Shown piece by piece: positions 52,385 to 61,360 of a DNA stretch of 64,000 nucleotides. Each line of letters opens with the position of its first letter. Within the stretch, counting starts at the first letter, position 1. Source of the stretch: Paraflavitalea devenefica (GTDB lineage Bacteria > Bacteroidota > Bacteroidia > Chitinophagales > Chitinophagaceae); NCBI RefSeq assembly GCF_011759375.1, contig NZ_JAARML010000005.1:496001-560000 (forward strand), read 5' to 3'. Below the pieces are notes generated by a model that was given only the letters and a program-made list of their open reading frames with translations, was not told where the DNA came from and made no database searches. Made by a program: the position numbers and the translations under genes.

Positions 52385-53812
52385 CTAGTTTTTCATACCT
52401 GAGGTAGATGGATAATAAACCTTGCCGGCGGAGTCAACAACACTGGGATGACCTAGTATCGGGTTAGGAGCCGCATAGACCCATATCTTTTCGCCTGTTC
52501 TGGCATCCAAAGCATATAAATTTCGGTTGACGCAACCTATATAAATGATGTCATTGGCTACTGTGGCGCTGCCAAATAAATCGTCTCCAGTGGTGAATGT
52601 CCATTTAAGCTCACCGGTAATGGCATTATAAGCATACAGTTTGGAATCTTCGTTCCCATAGTACACTACATCTTTGGCTACAGTCGGACTGCTATAAAGT
52701 GATTTTCCTGTAGGCGTTTTCCATTTCAGAGCACCATTGGTGGCATCGAGAGCACATATATACCAGTCCAACTCATAAAGTTCCAGTCTGCCGGCAATAT
52801 ATATCAAACCATTGGCCGCAGTGGCACTGCTGTATGTTAGCCCAATAACCGTTTTCCAAACAATTTCCCCTGTATGAGCATTGAGGGCATAGAAATAACC
52901 TCCGCCCGCAACATACAATAGGTCTCCCAATATCAATGGATTAGCTCCGATAAAACTACCACCAAGATTTCTTTTCCACTTAACGGCACCGCTGGCTAAA
53001 TCCAGTGCCATCATATCGAATACGCTATCTATATACAAATTCCCATGTGCAATAGTCGGGCTGCCTTGGAATAAGGTGTTGGTGCTATTAGGAAAGTATC
53101 TCCATTTTACAAAGCCGGTACCAGTATCTAACTTATAAATATTGTTGCTTGACACAGCAAATAATTCATCGTTATACATCAAAGGACTCCCTCCAATACC
53201 TCCATAAAATCCAGTTATCCATTTCTGTGTGCCGGTGGTTCCATCAAGCGCTGAGAATTGCTGCCATACGTGCTGAATATATACCGTTCCTTTATGGAGT
53301 AAGGGAGCTGATCTTGTCGGATGCCATAACTTTTTTTTCCAAATCTCTTGTCCCGTTAACGCATCCAGGGCAAAAAAATAATCTTCGTCATCACCGAAGT
53401 AAACAATCCGGTTGGCTGTATTTAACAAAGGTTTGTGTTTGCTAATTTTAACAGTATAGGAATGCGTGGTGCCATCCCCCGCCATGACTTGGTATACTAC
53501 TGGCATAGAGAAATCCCGGTTACTGCCAGGATCAGGAGATATAGTCTTACCATTATGAACAATTGTTGCTTTCAGATTAGTAATATTTGTTTCTGCTGGA
53601 ACCCATGCACTGATGGTGTCTGTCCCAATAGTGGCAGTTATATCATTAGTAAGGAAACCTGCATTATCTGTTTTTAGAAATATGAATGAGGTAATTTCCT
53701 TTTTGTCAGATAGCGAATCTTCATCATAGGGTTTGCTACAGCTATGCAGGACTATTATGATAGGAAAGACTGCCAGCAATAAAGTAATCGGGTATTTGGT
53801 AATGGAGCGCAT
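52385..53812 (-). CDS. PQQ-like beta-propeller lipoprotein
   Basis: A 475-aa protein. ATG 53812 starts the lipoprotein signal (LLLAVFPIIIVLHSC). Residues 30-120 form a DUF5018-like Ig domain (ITSFIFLKTDNAGF, VVYQVMAGDGTTHSYTVKI). Then come about seven propeller blades with the signature YALDxxTGxxxWK (FFALDALTGQEIWKK, YALNAHTGEIVWKT, YAYNAITGELKWTF, YALDARTGEKIWVY). This is the BamB/PQQ-enzyme-repeat fold without dehydrogenase residues. It probably binds partners or ligands at the outer membrane or cell surface. Confidence 0.87.
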   Translation of the reverse strand: MRSITKYPITLLLAVFPIIIVLHSCSKPYDEDSLSDKKEITSFIFLKTDNAGFLTNDITATIGTDTISAWVPAETNITNLKATIVHNGKTISPDPGSNRDFSMPVVYQVMAGDGTTHSYTVKISKHKPLLNTANRIVYFGDDEDYFFALDALTGQEIWKKKLWHPTRSAPLLHKGTVYIQHVWQQFSALDGTTGTQKWITGFYGGIGGSPLMYNDELFAVSSNNIYKLDTGTGFVKWRYFPNSTNTLFQGSPTIAHGNLYIDSVFDMMALDLASGAVKWKRNLGGSFIGANPLILGDLLYVAGGGYFYALNAHTGEIVWKTVIGLTYSSATAANGLIYIAGRLELYELDWYICALDATNGALKWKTPTGKSLYSSPTVAKDVVYYGNEDSKLYAYNAITGELKWTFTTGDDLFGSATVANDIIYIGCVNRNLYALDARTGEKIWVYAAPNPILGHPSVVDSAGKVYYPSTSGMKN

Positions 53813-54154
53813 GGGGCATATTATTAGAAAGTAGAAAAATCTTTTATAAAACTGTTTTCTGCGCTGTTTATTTTTAGAAAAGTGAAAATTCCCTTCGTTT
53901 GAAATCTTTATTGTATCCAATCATCAGCCTCTTTAACTGCCTGATAGATCATCTTATCCGACAAACGCTATTCATTCGGCTTTACCTGGTGGTGAGTCAG
54001 TTACCATAGCTGCAGTCGCATTCTTCACAAGATTATAAACAACCTGCTAAACCTGTCACTGGAAAGAATTTATACAGACAAGTTGAATATTTTGTAGTAT
54101 CGGACTTCCATCATCCGACCTTCCATCGTGCAAATGCACTTCCAATAGCATAAC
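53813..54154. other. Intergenic stretch between two minus-strand secreted-protein genes
   Basis: 342 bp, AT-rich, with no credible ORF. A short inverted pair tcggac...atccga near 54100 is too weak to call. It presumably contains the promoter of the propeller lipoprotein. Confidence 0.5.
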
Positions 54155-55720
54155 CTACATCTTCACCTTGATCGTCCCCCATTTCCCTTCATCGCCTATG
54201 CCGCCAAGTCCTTTAACTTCCAATACCGGCACCAGGAACTTATCGGGCGCTACCGGGCGGATAAATTCTCCAAAAGGAACAAAACCGTCGGCATTGTTCA
54301 TGACCATCTCCCGCCTGATGGTTCCATCTCCATCAAAATAAGCAGCAGCTAATACAGCGTTTTTGTATTTATTGGAGGAAGTGGGTGGCTTGAGAGGGTC
54401 CCTTTTTAAGTTATCTTCATTGTCATTATAAAAAATAAAAAGTTTATTACCACAGGGAAAGGCTGCATACGAATCACCTATTGTACTGCCGGCGCTCACA
54501 CGGTATTTGGGAATGGACGCTACCCTTACAACTCCCTCATGGATACGGGCATGCAACAAGCTACCGGAAATATTAAATGTCGCCCTTCCCGTCCAATTTG
54601 TTGTCCTCCACATACCTACCAGGGCCAGGCTGCCATCTGCCAACTCAAATCCCTGTAGCCGCACATCATTCAAACCGTACTTTTTTTCTTTGGTACTGGC
54701 CCAACCATCAGCAGTCAATTGTTCGATCAGTTCTTTGCTAAAGGGTGTTTGGGTATCGCCTTGCAATAGGTAATCTGCTGTTGAAATGGCTTTTTGGTAT
54801 AAGCCGCTGAGGGCAAATGGATGTTCAGAATAACTGCCTATCACATGGACCAGTTTGCCCGATTTTGAAGGTATCAATAGTACCTGGTACACTTTGCTAT
54901 CCCTGGTTTTAACCTCATGCTCTTTTAACTTACCGGAAAAACTATAAACCCCCACTTTATAAACCCATTCGTCTTTACCAGTACTATATTGATAAGAAGT
55001 ATAGGCTATGCCATTATCGTCCAGGCAGGAAGTGAATTCCTGTATCTTATCCGTTTTAGCCACTATATCATCTTTCTTCCACTCAAGGGCCAGATCTTTG
55101 TCGAGAACTGCCAGATAAAACCGGTTGCTCAGTGTGGACGACCAACTCACCAGCAGTTTTTTATCATTGGGAGACGCTTTTACTTGTACACTTACTGCAT
55201 CGTACAGCTTTTCCGATTTAAAAAGCCCGGTATTCGCCTGGGGCATTTCGAATAGCAGCGTCCCCTCGCCGGGTTGCAGGGTTTCCGGGTCAATGCTGGC
55301 AATAAATAATTTGAGGCTTCCTGTTTCCTCTTCATAAATATAATACAACAGGTAAAACTTTGAACCGAATTTCCTCAATTCTGCAGGAAAAGGGCCAAAC
55401 TTCTTTTCGCCATTTAGCAGGTCATATTTCTTTAGCACCTTCATGGTGCTGTCGAACCTGAACAACTTAATCCCCATCTTTACCTTCGATAACTTGAAGG
55501 TATAAATCAGTTGCATATTTGTATAATCCGGGACCATGGTAATAAAGTCTGCATGTAACCCGGGAATTGAGTTAAGGGGCGGCACCGCTTTATATGTTGG
55601 GGACAGGGTCGTTTCAAACTGTTGTGCACTGCCTTGAAGATATATCAGGCAAAGAAACGGTATGATTGTTTTTATGAAACGACGTGGTGACAGGAGGTGA
55701 TTACTAAAGAAACCAGACAT
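54155..55720 (-). CDS. Secreted protein of unknown function (521 aa)
   Basis: A Sec signal (FIKTIIPFLCLIYLQGSAQ) is followed by about 490 residues with a repeating strand pattern (KLLVSWSSTLSNRFYLAVLD, GIAYTSYQYSTGKDEWVYKVGVYSF, GSLALVGMWRTTNW, NKLFIFYNDNEDN) that suggests a beta-propeller. No catalytic motif and no sorting domain at the C-terminus (GKWGTIKVKM). I do not recognise the family. It is monocistronic, upstream of the cassette-like region. Confidence 0.7.
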   Translation of the reverse strand: MSGFFSNHLLSPRRFIKTIIPFLCLIYLQGSAQQFETTLSPTYKAVPPLNSIPGLHADFITMVPDYTNMQLIYTFKLSKVKMGIKLFRFDSTMKVLKKYDLLNGEKKFGPFPAELRKFGSKFYLLYYIYEEETGSLKLFIASIDPETLQPGEGTLLFEMPQANTGLFKSEKLYDAVSVQVKASPNDKKLLVSWSSTLSNRFYLAVLDKDLALEWKKDDIVAKTDKIQEFTSCLDDNGIAYTSYQYSTGKDEWVYKVGVYSFSGKLKEHEVKTRDSKVYQVLLIPSKSGKLVHVIGSYSEHPFALSGLYQKAISTADYLLQGDTQTPFSKELIEQLTADGWASTKEKKYGLNDVRLQGFELADGSLALVGMWRTTNWTGRATFNISGSLLHARIHEGVVRVASIPKYRVSAGSTIGDSYAAFPCGNKLFIFYNDNEDNLKRDPLKPPTSSNKYKNAVLAAAYFDGDGTIRREMVMNNADGFVPFGEFIRPVAPDKFLVPVLEVKGLGGIGDEGKWGTIKVKM

Positions 55721-55871
55721 GAAAAGAATATTTAGTTGTTCCTTTTAACTGATTTCGCCTGTTTGTTATTACAGAAATTCAAAGAATAATTATTGGAAAG
55801 AAATATAACCGGTAGATAGTTTCGAGCTTATTAACTGCAATTGCTTTCTGAAATAAATTCATCAACAAACT

Positions 55872-56084
55872 ATGTTTCAAAATATCTACACTTCCTACCT
55901 TATTGATCATGGTTGGGTCCAAATTGGTCCTATTAGTTATAGGAAAACAGATGCTGGCATAGAAATTTTCTTCGACACCTCCAGTCAAATAGAAGTAGAT
56001 AAAGGAGGCATCAGAGCTGGCAATTATTATTTGGAGGATCTAAATGATCTGATCAAAGTATTGGATACTCTTGAGAATATGTAA
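55872..56084 (+). CDS. Small acidic protein of unknown function (70 aa)
   Basis: MFQNIYTSYLIDHGWVQIG...: two or three predicted strands (WVQIGPISYRKTDAGIEIFFD) followed by a helix (YYLEDLNDLIKVLDTLE). Compact, soluble and AT-rich, like the immunity candidate at 49160. It is followed 28 bp later by repeat copy A. It may be an orphan immunity-like gene, on context only. Confidence 0.55.
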   Translation: MFQNIYTSYLIDHGWVQIGPISYRKTDAGIEIFFDTSSQIEVDKGGIRAGNYYLEDLNDLIKVLDTLENM

Positions 56085-56112
56085 CAGGTCTCTTGTCATC
56101 CCCCGTGAAGTG

Positions 56113-56214
56113 CTTGTGAAAAAAAACAAATAAAAAATGGAGTGTTCCACGGGGAACCACAATATGGACGAGTGTTTCACGTTGCGGTAGCGTCCCTTGA
56201 CTTGTGTCAAATTT
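56113..56214. repeat. Structured ~100-bp repeat, copy A
   Basis: About 80 percent identical by eye to copy B (57011-57110). Internal features are cttgtgaaaa..., the small hairpin gttcc-acgg-ggaac (56144-56157), an end of gtttcacg that can pair with the front gtgaaa, and a conserved TTGAC-N4-GTCAA box (56197-56210). It follows the 70-aa gene and precedes the 176-aa gene. Confidence 0.85.
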
Positions 56215-56377
56215 TACCGTCTATTTTGCTGGCTGCACAATAAAACACCAGCAGATCTAAACCTGTCCAGGCACTTATACAGTAGCTACAAACCACCGGG
56301 GCCTGGAAATTGCTACCTTCAAGGGCGAATAAAATGCAACATCACCAATTATCAGCACACATTAAGCCTCACCATTT

Positions 56378-56908
56378 ATGTCCACTTCTAATGCGACGGT
56401 AACCTCCGATAAGTTCGGCATTTATTTTACAGGTATACCCCGGGAAAAAGCGCCTGCGGTTTCCTATAAGCTAAGGACTTACTATATAGATCATTTAACA
56501 GAGCACTTATTCAAACGGGCGGGTATCGTATTGAACCAGCAATGGCAAATTATGCTTTCCATCATCTTTATGGAGGAAGGCCCGCACTATACCAGTAGCG
56601 AGATTTTCCTGGCCAAAGGAGCAAGAACAGTCAGCCAGGAAAAGGCGAAGATCTATGAAATGATTGTTCCCCTGAAGCTGGTATCGGCGCACGATGACAT
56701 CCTGGAAGGTACCATCCATGTGCTGGAGCAGGCCTTAACGGTATTCTTTACCCATCAATATAAAAAAGTAACGACGCCCCTTATGCAAGCGCTTTGGGAA
56801 AAGGTAGACCTACCCTATTTACGGTCGTTGCCATTTCCGGCTCCTTTGGCAGAACAGAAATATGTGGGAGATTTGGTACGCCCGGATGGAAGTATTGAGT
56901 TTTATTAA
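56378..56908 (+). CDS. Protein of unknown function in the repeat-flanked cassette (176 aa)
   Basis: A soluble protein without signal peptide, ATG 56378. Mixed alpha/beta: FGIYFTGIPREKAPAVSYKLRTYYIDHLTEHLF, then WQIMLSIIFMEEGPHYTSSEIFL (beta), and a helical region AHDDILEGTIHVLEQALTVFFTHQ, with the tail VGDLVRPDGSIEFY. It is enclosed by repeat copies A and B, each within about 165 bp. I do not recognise the family. Its cassette position next to a toxin locus makes an immunity or anti-toxin role worth testing. Confidence 0.65.
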   Translation: MSTSNATVTSDKFGIYFTGIPREKAPAVSYKLRTYYIDHLTEHLFKRAGIVLNQQWQIMLSIIFMEEGPHYTSSEIFLAKGARTVSQEKAKIYEMIVPLKLVSAHDDILEGTIHVLEQALTVFFTHQYKKVTTPLMQALWEKVDLPYLRSLPFPAPLAEQKYVGDLVRPDGSIEFY

Positions 56909-57010
56909 ACGAGTCCTCCGTGAAAAACGAAAGCGCTAAAACTTTTTTTCCTTTCCCTTCTTCTCAGATATGCCTGAACTACAACAGATAGCTGTTTAAA
57001 AAGTGGAATA

Positions 57011-57110
57011 CTTGTGAAAAAAAACAAAGAAACACGTGATGTTCCACGGGGAACCACAATACGGGCGCGGTTTTCACGTTACAGTAGTCAAATTGACTTA
57101 TGTCAAATTT
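57011..57110. repeat. Structured ~100-bp repeat, copy B
   Basis: Direct repeat of copy A with the same order: cttgtgaaaa, gttcc-acgg-ggaac hairpin, ttttcacg (a perfect 7-bp pair with gtgaaaa) and TTGAC-ttat-GTCAA (57093-57106). It follows the 176-aa gene by 102 bp. Confidence 0.85.
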
Positions 57111-57174
57111 AGCTCCCCTCCTGCCGTTATCCCGGTATACCTTTCAATCATCCATTGCACTCATCCCCCGCCAC

Positions 57175-58629
57175 TCACAACATCGGCGCTACCAGCCGGG
57201 CTGTCTTTTCGGCCATCTCATAATACCAGGGCCGCGCATCCCAGGTAATGGGATCAATCCTTTCGGCGCCTTTCAGGTCTTCATAAAAGATAGTGCGTAA
57301 TTCATGGGCGATCGCCTGGTCATACACAATGGCATTCACTTCAAAGTTGAGGTCAAAACTGCGGTAGTCCATATTGGCGGTGCCTACAATGGCCACCTTG
57401 CTGTCGGTCACCATCGTTTTCGCATGTACAAAACCTTTCTGGTACCGGTATATCTCCACACCCGCTTTCAGTAACTCACTGTAATACGACCGGGCAGCCG
57501 TATTCACAAATACAGAATCTGAAACGCCCGGCACCAGTAGCTTCACTTTCAGTCCGCTCAAGGCTGCCACGATCAATGCTTCGAGGATGCTTTCACCCGG
57601 GATAAAATAGGGCGTGGTGATCAGGATCTCTTCCTGTGCCAGGAAAATGGCCTGCAGCAGCGAAAACAGGATCGTGGGTCTGTCGGAATCCGGACCGCTG
57701 GCAGCTATCTGCACCAGCTTATCGCCTTTGGCGGATATATGCGTTCTGGGAAACAGGATACTGTCAGGCTCAATATGCTCATTGGCACAAAAATTCCAGT
57801 CGGCCAGGAAAAGATACTGCAGGTATTGTACGCCTGGTCCTTCAATACGCAGGTGGGTATCGCGCCAGAACAGCTTACCAGCGTCATTGGCGTCATTAAC
57901 ATACTTGTTGCTGACGTTGATGCCGCCTACAAAGCCCACCTTGCCATCCACGACAATGATCTTGCGGTGATTGCGGTAATTGAGCCGGTTGGCCAATGCA
58001 ATAAAGATGATCTTGTGAAAAGGAAAGACCTGTACCCCGGCTGCCCGTAAACGGCGTACCATTTTCTTACGGATGGAGCGGCTGCCAAAATCGTCATAAA
58101 TAAACCGCACATCCACTCCTTCTTTGGCTTTCCGGATCAGTATCTCTTCAATAGCCCGCCCTGTTTCATCATCCTCATAAATGTAGTATTCGATGTGGAT
58201 ATGGTATCGTGCCTTTTCGAGCGCTTTCAATACTTCCGGGAACTTCTGTTCGCCATTCACCAGTACTTGTACCTGGTTGTTGGCCGTTAAGGGACTGGAA
58301 CTGTCTTTCAGCAGCAACCGCGCCAGTTCTTTGTTATGGGCAATGGCCGGGTTACTGCTTTCGAGGTTGTGCAGGGTGTAATGCACAATGGCCGACTGTA
58401 TTTTCTTTTCGAGGTTATTATCCCTGACCAGCTTTTTGTTGTATATCTTTCTTTTCCGGTAATTGATACCAAAGGAGAAGTAGATAAAGACCCCTGCTAT
58501 GGGAACGAAAATAACCAGCAGCAGGTAAGCTACTGTTTTGGTAGTACTGCGGGTATCATAAATGATGCGCAGACTTGCCAGCGCTACTACAATGATGTAT
58601 ACAATTTCGTAAACGGGTAACCAATTCAT
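57175..58629 (-). CDS. cls: Cardiolipin synthase
   Basis: A 484-aa membrane enzyme. Two N-terminal spans (residues 5-60: VYIIVVALASLRII, LLLVIFVPIAGVFIYFSFG) are followed by two phospholipase-D domains. Each has an HKD motif: YRNHRKIIVVDGKVGFVGGIN and FVHAKTMVTDSKVAIVGTANMDYRSF. It joins two phosphatidylglycerol molecules to form cardiolipin and glycerol at the inner membrane. Length and topology are canonical (Bacillus-type Cls). It probably stands alone. Confidence 0.93.
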   Translation of the reverse strand: MNWLPVYEIVYIIVVALASLRIIYDTRSTTKTVAYLLLVIFVPIAGVFIYFSFGINYRKRKIYNKKLVRDNNLEKKIQSAIVHYTLHNLESSNPAIAHNKELARLLLKDSSSPLTANNQVQVLVNGEQKFPEVLKALEKARYHIHIEYYIYEDDETGRAIEEILIRKAKEGVDVRFIYDDFGSRSIRKKMVRRLRAAGVQVFPFHKIIFIALANRLNYRNHRKIIVVDGKVGFVGGINVSNKYVNDANDAGKLFWRDTHLRIEGPGVQYLQYLFLADWNFCANEHIEPDSILFPRTHISAKGDKLVQIAASGPDSDRPTILFSLLQAIFLAQEEILITTPYFIPGESILEALIVAALSGLKVKLLVPGVSDSVFVNTAARSYYSELLKAGVEIYRYQKGFVHAKTMVTDSKVAIVGTANMDYRSFDLNFEVNAIVYDQAIAHELRTIFYEDLKGAERIDPITWDARPWYYEMAEKTARLVAPML

Positions 58630-58695
58630 GGGCGACGCGCCGGTTAATACAGCCGGCCTGTTGAATGCGCCGCTAAGGTAATTTCTTTAAGGGGA

Positions 58696-58785
58696 TTATT
58701 TCACTTTGGCGCATATCAGGTAAACCCTGAGTGTGCGGGAGTCGCCGGATGTGTTGTGCACCGATAAGCGCCAGGCAGTACTGGT
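58696..58785 (-). pseudogene. C-terminal remnant of an unrelated secreted protein
   Basis: In a different frame, directly after the truncated permease, the minus strand encodes about 30 residues ending in a stop (ITSTAWRLSVHNTSGDSR..., VYLICAKVK). The pattern N-T-S-x-x-x-R-x-L-x-V-Y-x-I-C-A is like the last beta strands of many secreted proteins. It has no start of its own. Confidence 0.5.
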
Positions 58786-59516
58786 TATTCCGCTCTTGTC
58801 TTTGATTTGGAGGCTGCCTGCTCGTAACTGGCATTGGGCTGCAGGCCAATGTATAGCTTAAAAAAATTATGGCCCCAGTTGGTGGCGGCGGCTTTTACCC
58901 AACCTCCGCTTGTAAAGGCGCTGAATGCTGTGATATAATCAAACTGGAAAGTGGAGTTACGGGGAACGTCTTTTATCACAGCCGTTACTTTCCGGTCTTC
59001 AAAGTTATCGATGCGGATCATTTTGTTGAGGGGATCTGCATCGCCAAATAAAGCTTTGGCAGTCGATTCAGTGAGTACAATGGAATAAGGATCTTTCAAA
59101 GCCGTAGCTGCATTGCCTTTCAGAACAGAGAACTGAAATATTTTCAGGAAGTCGTCCCCACCTATCATGCCCTTAGGACGCAATCTTTTATCTCCTAGCC
59201 CGAGCACATTGTCAACAGGACCAAAAGCGGGCGTTGCCCAGGCCACTTCCGGGATGTCGTTTTTCAGCGCCTCTGCCAATGGCAAACATACTCCGTCTTG
59301 TGTGTGTATCTCTCCGTTATTGTTATAATTAAATCTTACCTGGTAGGCCTGCTCATAGCCGGGAAGGAAACGATCATAAGATGACTGGTCATATACCCAA
59401 AGGCCGATCAGCAAAGCAACAGCCATACCTGTTGCCAGGCCAAGGATGTTTAATATACTGTATGCCTTATTGTGTAGCAGGCTGCGCCACGCGGTTTTAA
59501 AGTAATTGCTGAACAT
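58785..59516 (-). pseudogene. Truncated MacB/FtsX-type ABC permease
   Basis: 243 codons. It opens like a normal Bacteroidota permease (MFSNYFKTAWRSLLHNKAYS, then one span ILNILGLATGMAVALLIGLWV) and contains most of the first periplasmic MacB core domain (YSIVLTESTAKALFGDADPLNK). It stops at YEQAASKSKTRAE before any further membrane segment. Full-length homologues are about 780-800 aa with several spans, so this copy cannot form a channel. The break coincides with the fragment of another gene's 3' end, pointing to a deletion or recombination junction near 58785. Confidence 0.8.
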
Positions 59517-59669
59517 AATGCAGGGAATTCTGGTGTAACTGGTTGTGGTAAAGCTGCTAAGAAAATGCCATCTTTTGAAGAGGTTGCCAATCAGGGTATT
59601 ATGAATTTATGAAAAGTGTAAATGTGCGGTTTCGATACAATGGATGTTCGCTTGTATGTCTGTCATATT

Positions 59670-59720
59670 CCCCACGCACTGCATGGGGATTCTTACTTAA
59701 TTGGTCACGCAATGCGTGAC
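59670..59720. repeat. Two adjacent palindromes (CCCCA...TGGGG and GTCACGC...GCGTGAC)
   Basis: cccca (59670-59674) / tgggg (59684-59688), and gtcacgc-aat-gcgtgac (59704-59720) followed by ttttt. They resemble the palindromic repeats seen elsewhere in the window. They sit in the 313-bp gap between the broken permease and the DoxX-like gene, which otherwise contains only the promoter at 59801. Confidence 0.5.
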
Positions 59721-59800
59721 TTTTTCAAAAGCCTGGTGCTGGTCGCAGTCGCCCCCCTAAAATGACTGGGACACCCCCCTTCAAAGAAAATTCCTGTTGA

Positions 59801-59808
59801 TAGCTTTG
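59801..59808 (+). promoter_or_regulatory. -7 element of the DoxX-like gene promoter
   Basis: TAGCTTTG matches TAnnTTTG exactly, 21 bp before ATG 59830. It supports this start over a frame extension from 59797. Confidence 0.5.
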
Positions 59809-59829
59809 TTCCATCAAAAACAAAAAGTC

Positions 59830-60252
59830 ATGAAAACAACAAACATTCTCTACTGGATCTTTACAAGCCTCTTTGGCGCCTTTATGCTTATGTCGGCTAT
59901 CCCTGACATTTTCAGTCACCCGATAGCTATTCAGGGCATGCACACCGAATTGGGTTACCCGCTTTACTTTATTCCTTTTATTGGAGTAGCAAAGTTCCTG
60001 GGTGTTATTGCTATCCTGCTGCCCGGCTTTCACCGTTTGAAGGAATGGGCTTATGCCGGCTTTGCGTATGACCTGATCGGCGCCACCTATTCTGTATTTT
60101 CCATTGGCAAGCCCGACTGGGTATATATGCTGCTCTTCGTCGCCTTTTATACTTTTACTTATATTCTGTACCGCAAGCGGAAGAAATTGCTGGAGCAGGC
60201 GAAACTGGCCCCACGTGCAGAAGGCGTACTGGTTACCAGTGCGATGGCGTAA
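59830..60252 (+). CDS. DoxX-like four-span membrane protein
   Basis: A 140-aa protein. Start ATG 59830 (MKTTNILYWIFTSLFG). Four hydrophobic spans: WIFTSLFGAFMLMSAIPDIF, YFIPFIGVAKFLGVIAILLPG, WAYAGFAYDLIGATYSVFSIG, WVYMLLFVAFYTFTYILYR. The order and the short basic tail (RKRKKLLEQAK) fit the DoxX / DoxD-like family of small membrane proteins. Some members are linked to redox or respiratory functions. The specific role is unknown. Confidence 0.8.
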   Translation: MKTTNILYWIFTSLFGAFMLMSAIPDIFSHPIAIQGMHTELGYPLYFIPFIGVAKFLGVIAILLPGFHRLKEWAYAGFAYDLIGATYSVFSIGKPDWVYMLLFVAFYTFTYILYRKRKKLLEQAKLAPRAEGVLVTSAMA

Positions 60253-60270
60253 ACCGGTAATTTATCCAAT

Positions 60271-60301
60271 TTAAATCTCCACATACTACGTGGAGATTTA
60301 A
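60271..60301. terminator. Bidirectional terminator
   Basis: A 12-bp perfect stem ttaaatctccac / gtggagatttaa with a 7-nt loop, between the convergent DoxX-like and KilA-N genes. Confidence 0.75.
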
Positions 60302-60307
60302 GTTGAC

Positions 60308-61123
60308 TTATTTCAATTTTCTTATCGTGCTGTTCGCAACTAAGGATTTCATTTGGGCGATGGCAACTTTGTTTAATTGTATTAGTCTCTCACTTTGAGA
60401 TAAATTCTGTTGGATAAGTAAAGCATTTATACCTTCCATATTACTCAAAACGACCAATTGCTCAAGTGTTGCATGATCCCGGATATTACCGCTTTTTTCG
60501 GAATTTGCCTCTCTCCATTCTTTAGCAGTTACTCCAAAGAGGGCAACATTCAACAAATCAGCTTCGCTGGCATAAACTAAATTTGTCTGTTGTCGTGTAA
60601 TTTCTTTTGGTATCAGATTTTCCTTAATAGCATCAGTATGAATGCGATAATTGATTTTGGAAATAGTACGTTGCAAACTCCATTCTAATTGAAGCCGGTT
60701 GCTTTCCTCTGCTTTCAGGCGTTGAAACTCTTTGATGAGGTAGATTTTGAATTGTGGGCTGATCCACATACCAAATTCAAAAGCAATATCCGGATGGGCA
60801 TAAGTACCTCCATAGCGGCCTGCTGTTGCTTTCAGTCCGATAGCGTTTGTTTTCTCAACCCACTCTTTAACGCTAAGTTTGTAGCTATTTAATCCAGCCT
60901 GACTTTTAATTATGGCGAATTCGCCATAATTAAAAATGGGATTATAAACAGATTCCCAAATGCCCAGATATTCAATCGTATTCCTGTTACGAAGCCAATC
61001 AGAAAGAAAAAAATCACCGTCTTTTGCTTTCAGCATATCAGTAAGAGAAATAAATTCTTGTTCATTTTCAACAAGAATGGTTATTTCCCTTCCTTCAACT
61101 TGTATTTTTTTGCTTTTACTCAT
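60308..61123 (-). CDS. KilA-N domain protein
   Basis: A 271-aa protein. ATG 61123 (MSKSKKIQVEGREI) is chosen because the preceding open frame is hydrophobic noise. The KilA-N domain occupies about residues 20-140: FISLTDMLKAKDGDFFLSDWLRNRNTIEYLGIWE, VKEWVEKTNAIGLKATAGRYGGTYAHPDIAFEFGMWISP. The rest is helical. KilA-N is a DNA-binding fold first known from phages and large DNA viruses, and chromosomal bacterial copies are common in mobile or defence-rich regions. No phage genes accompany it here. Confidence 0.88.
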   Translation of the reverse strand: MSKSKKIQVEGREITILVENEQEFISLTDMLKAKDGDFFLSDWLRNRNTIEYLGIWESVYNPIFNYGEFAIIKSQAGLNSYKLSVKEWVEKTNAIGLKATAGRYGGTYAHPDIAFEFGMWISPQFKIYLIKEFQRLKAEESNRLQLEWSLQRTISKINYRIHTDAIKENLIPKEITRQQTNLVYASEADLLNVALFGVTAKEWREANSEKSGNIRDHATLEQLVVLSNMEGINALLIQQNLSQSERLIQLNKVAIAQMKSLVANSTIRKLK

Positions 61124-61360
61124 ATTGGCACAAATTATAATTACAAACCAGGTCAATTGGATAGGTTTTAACAGAGCTTTCCTATAAGCACCCTTATAAA
61201 TGCTAATGAGATTCTCTTTCTTGCTAGTTTGACCGATGTGCTGTGTTGTAGTGGAGAAAATAAGAAATATAAATGCTAATTTCGGAAAAAAGCTGCATGA
61301 TAACAATATTTTATTAATATTAAAGTGTCATTATATCAATGCAGTAGAATGTCTTTTCGG

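Noticed and set aside
55779..55988. 69-codon minus-strand ORF
   Set aside because: Antisense to the better-supported 70-aa gene at 55872-56084.
56113..57110. Integron attC-site interpretation of the gene-flanking repeats
   Set aside because: No integrase gene in the window and no GTTRRRY core sites at the repeat ends, so only a cassette-like layout is claimed.
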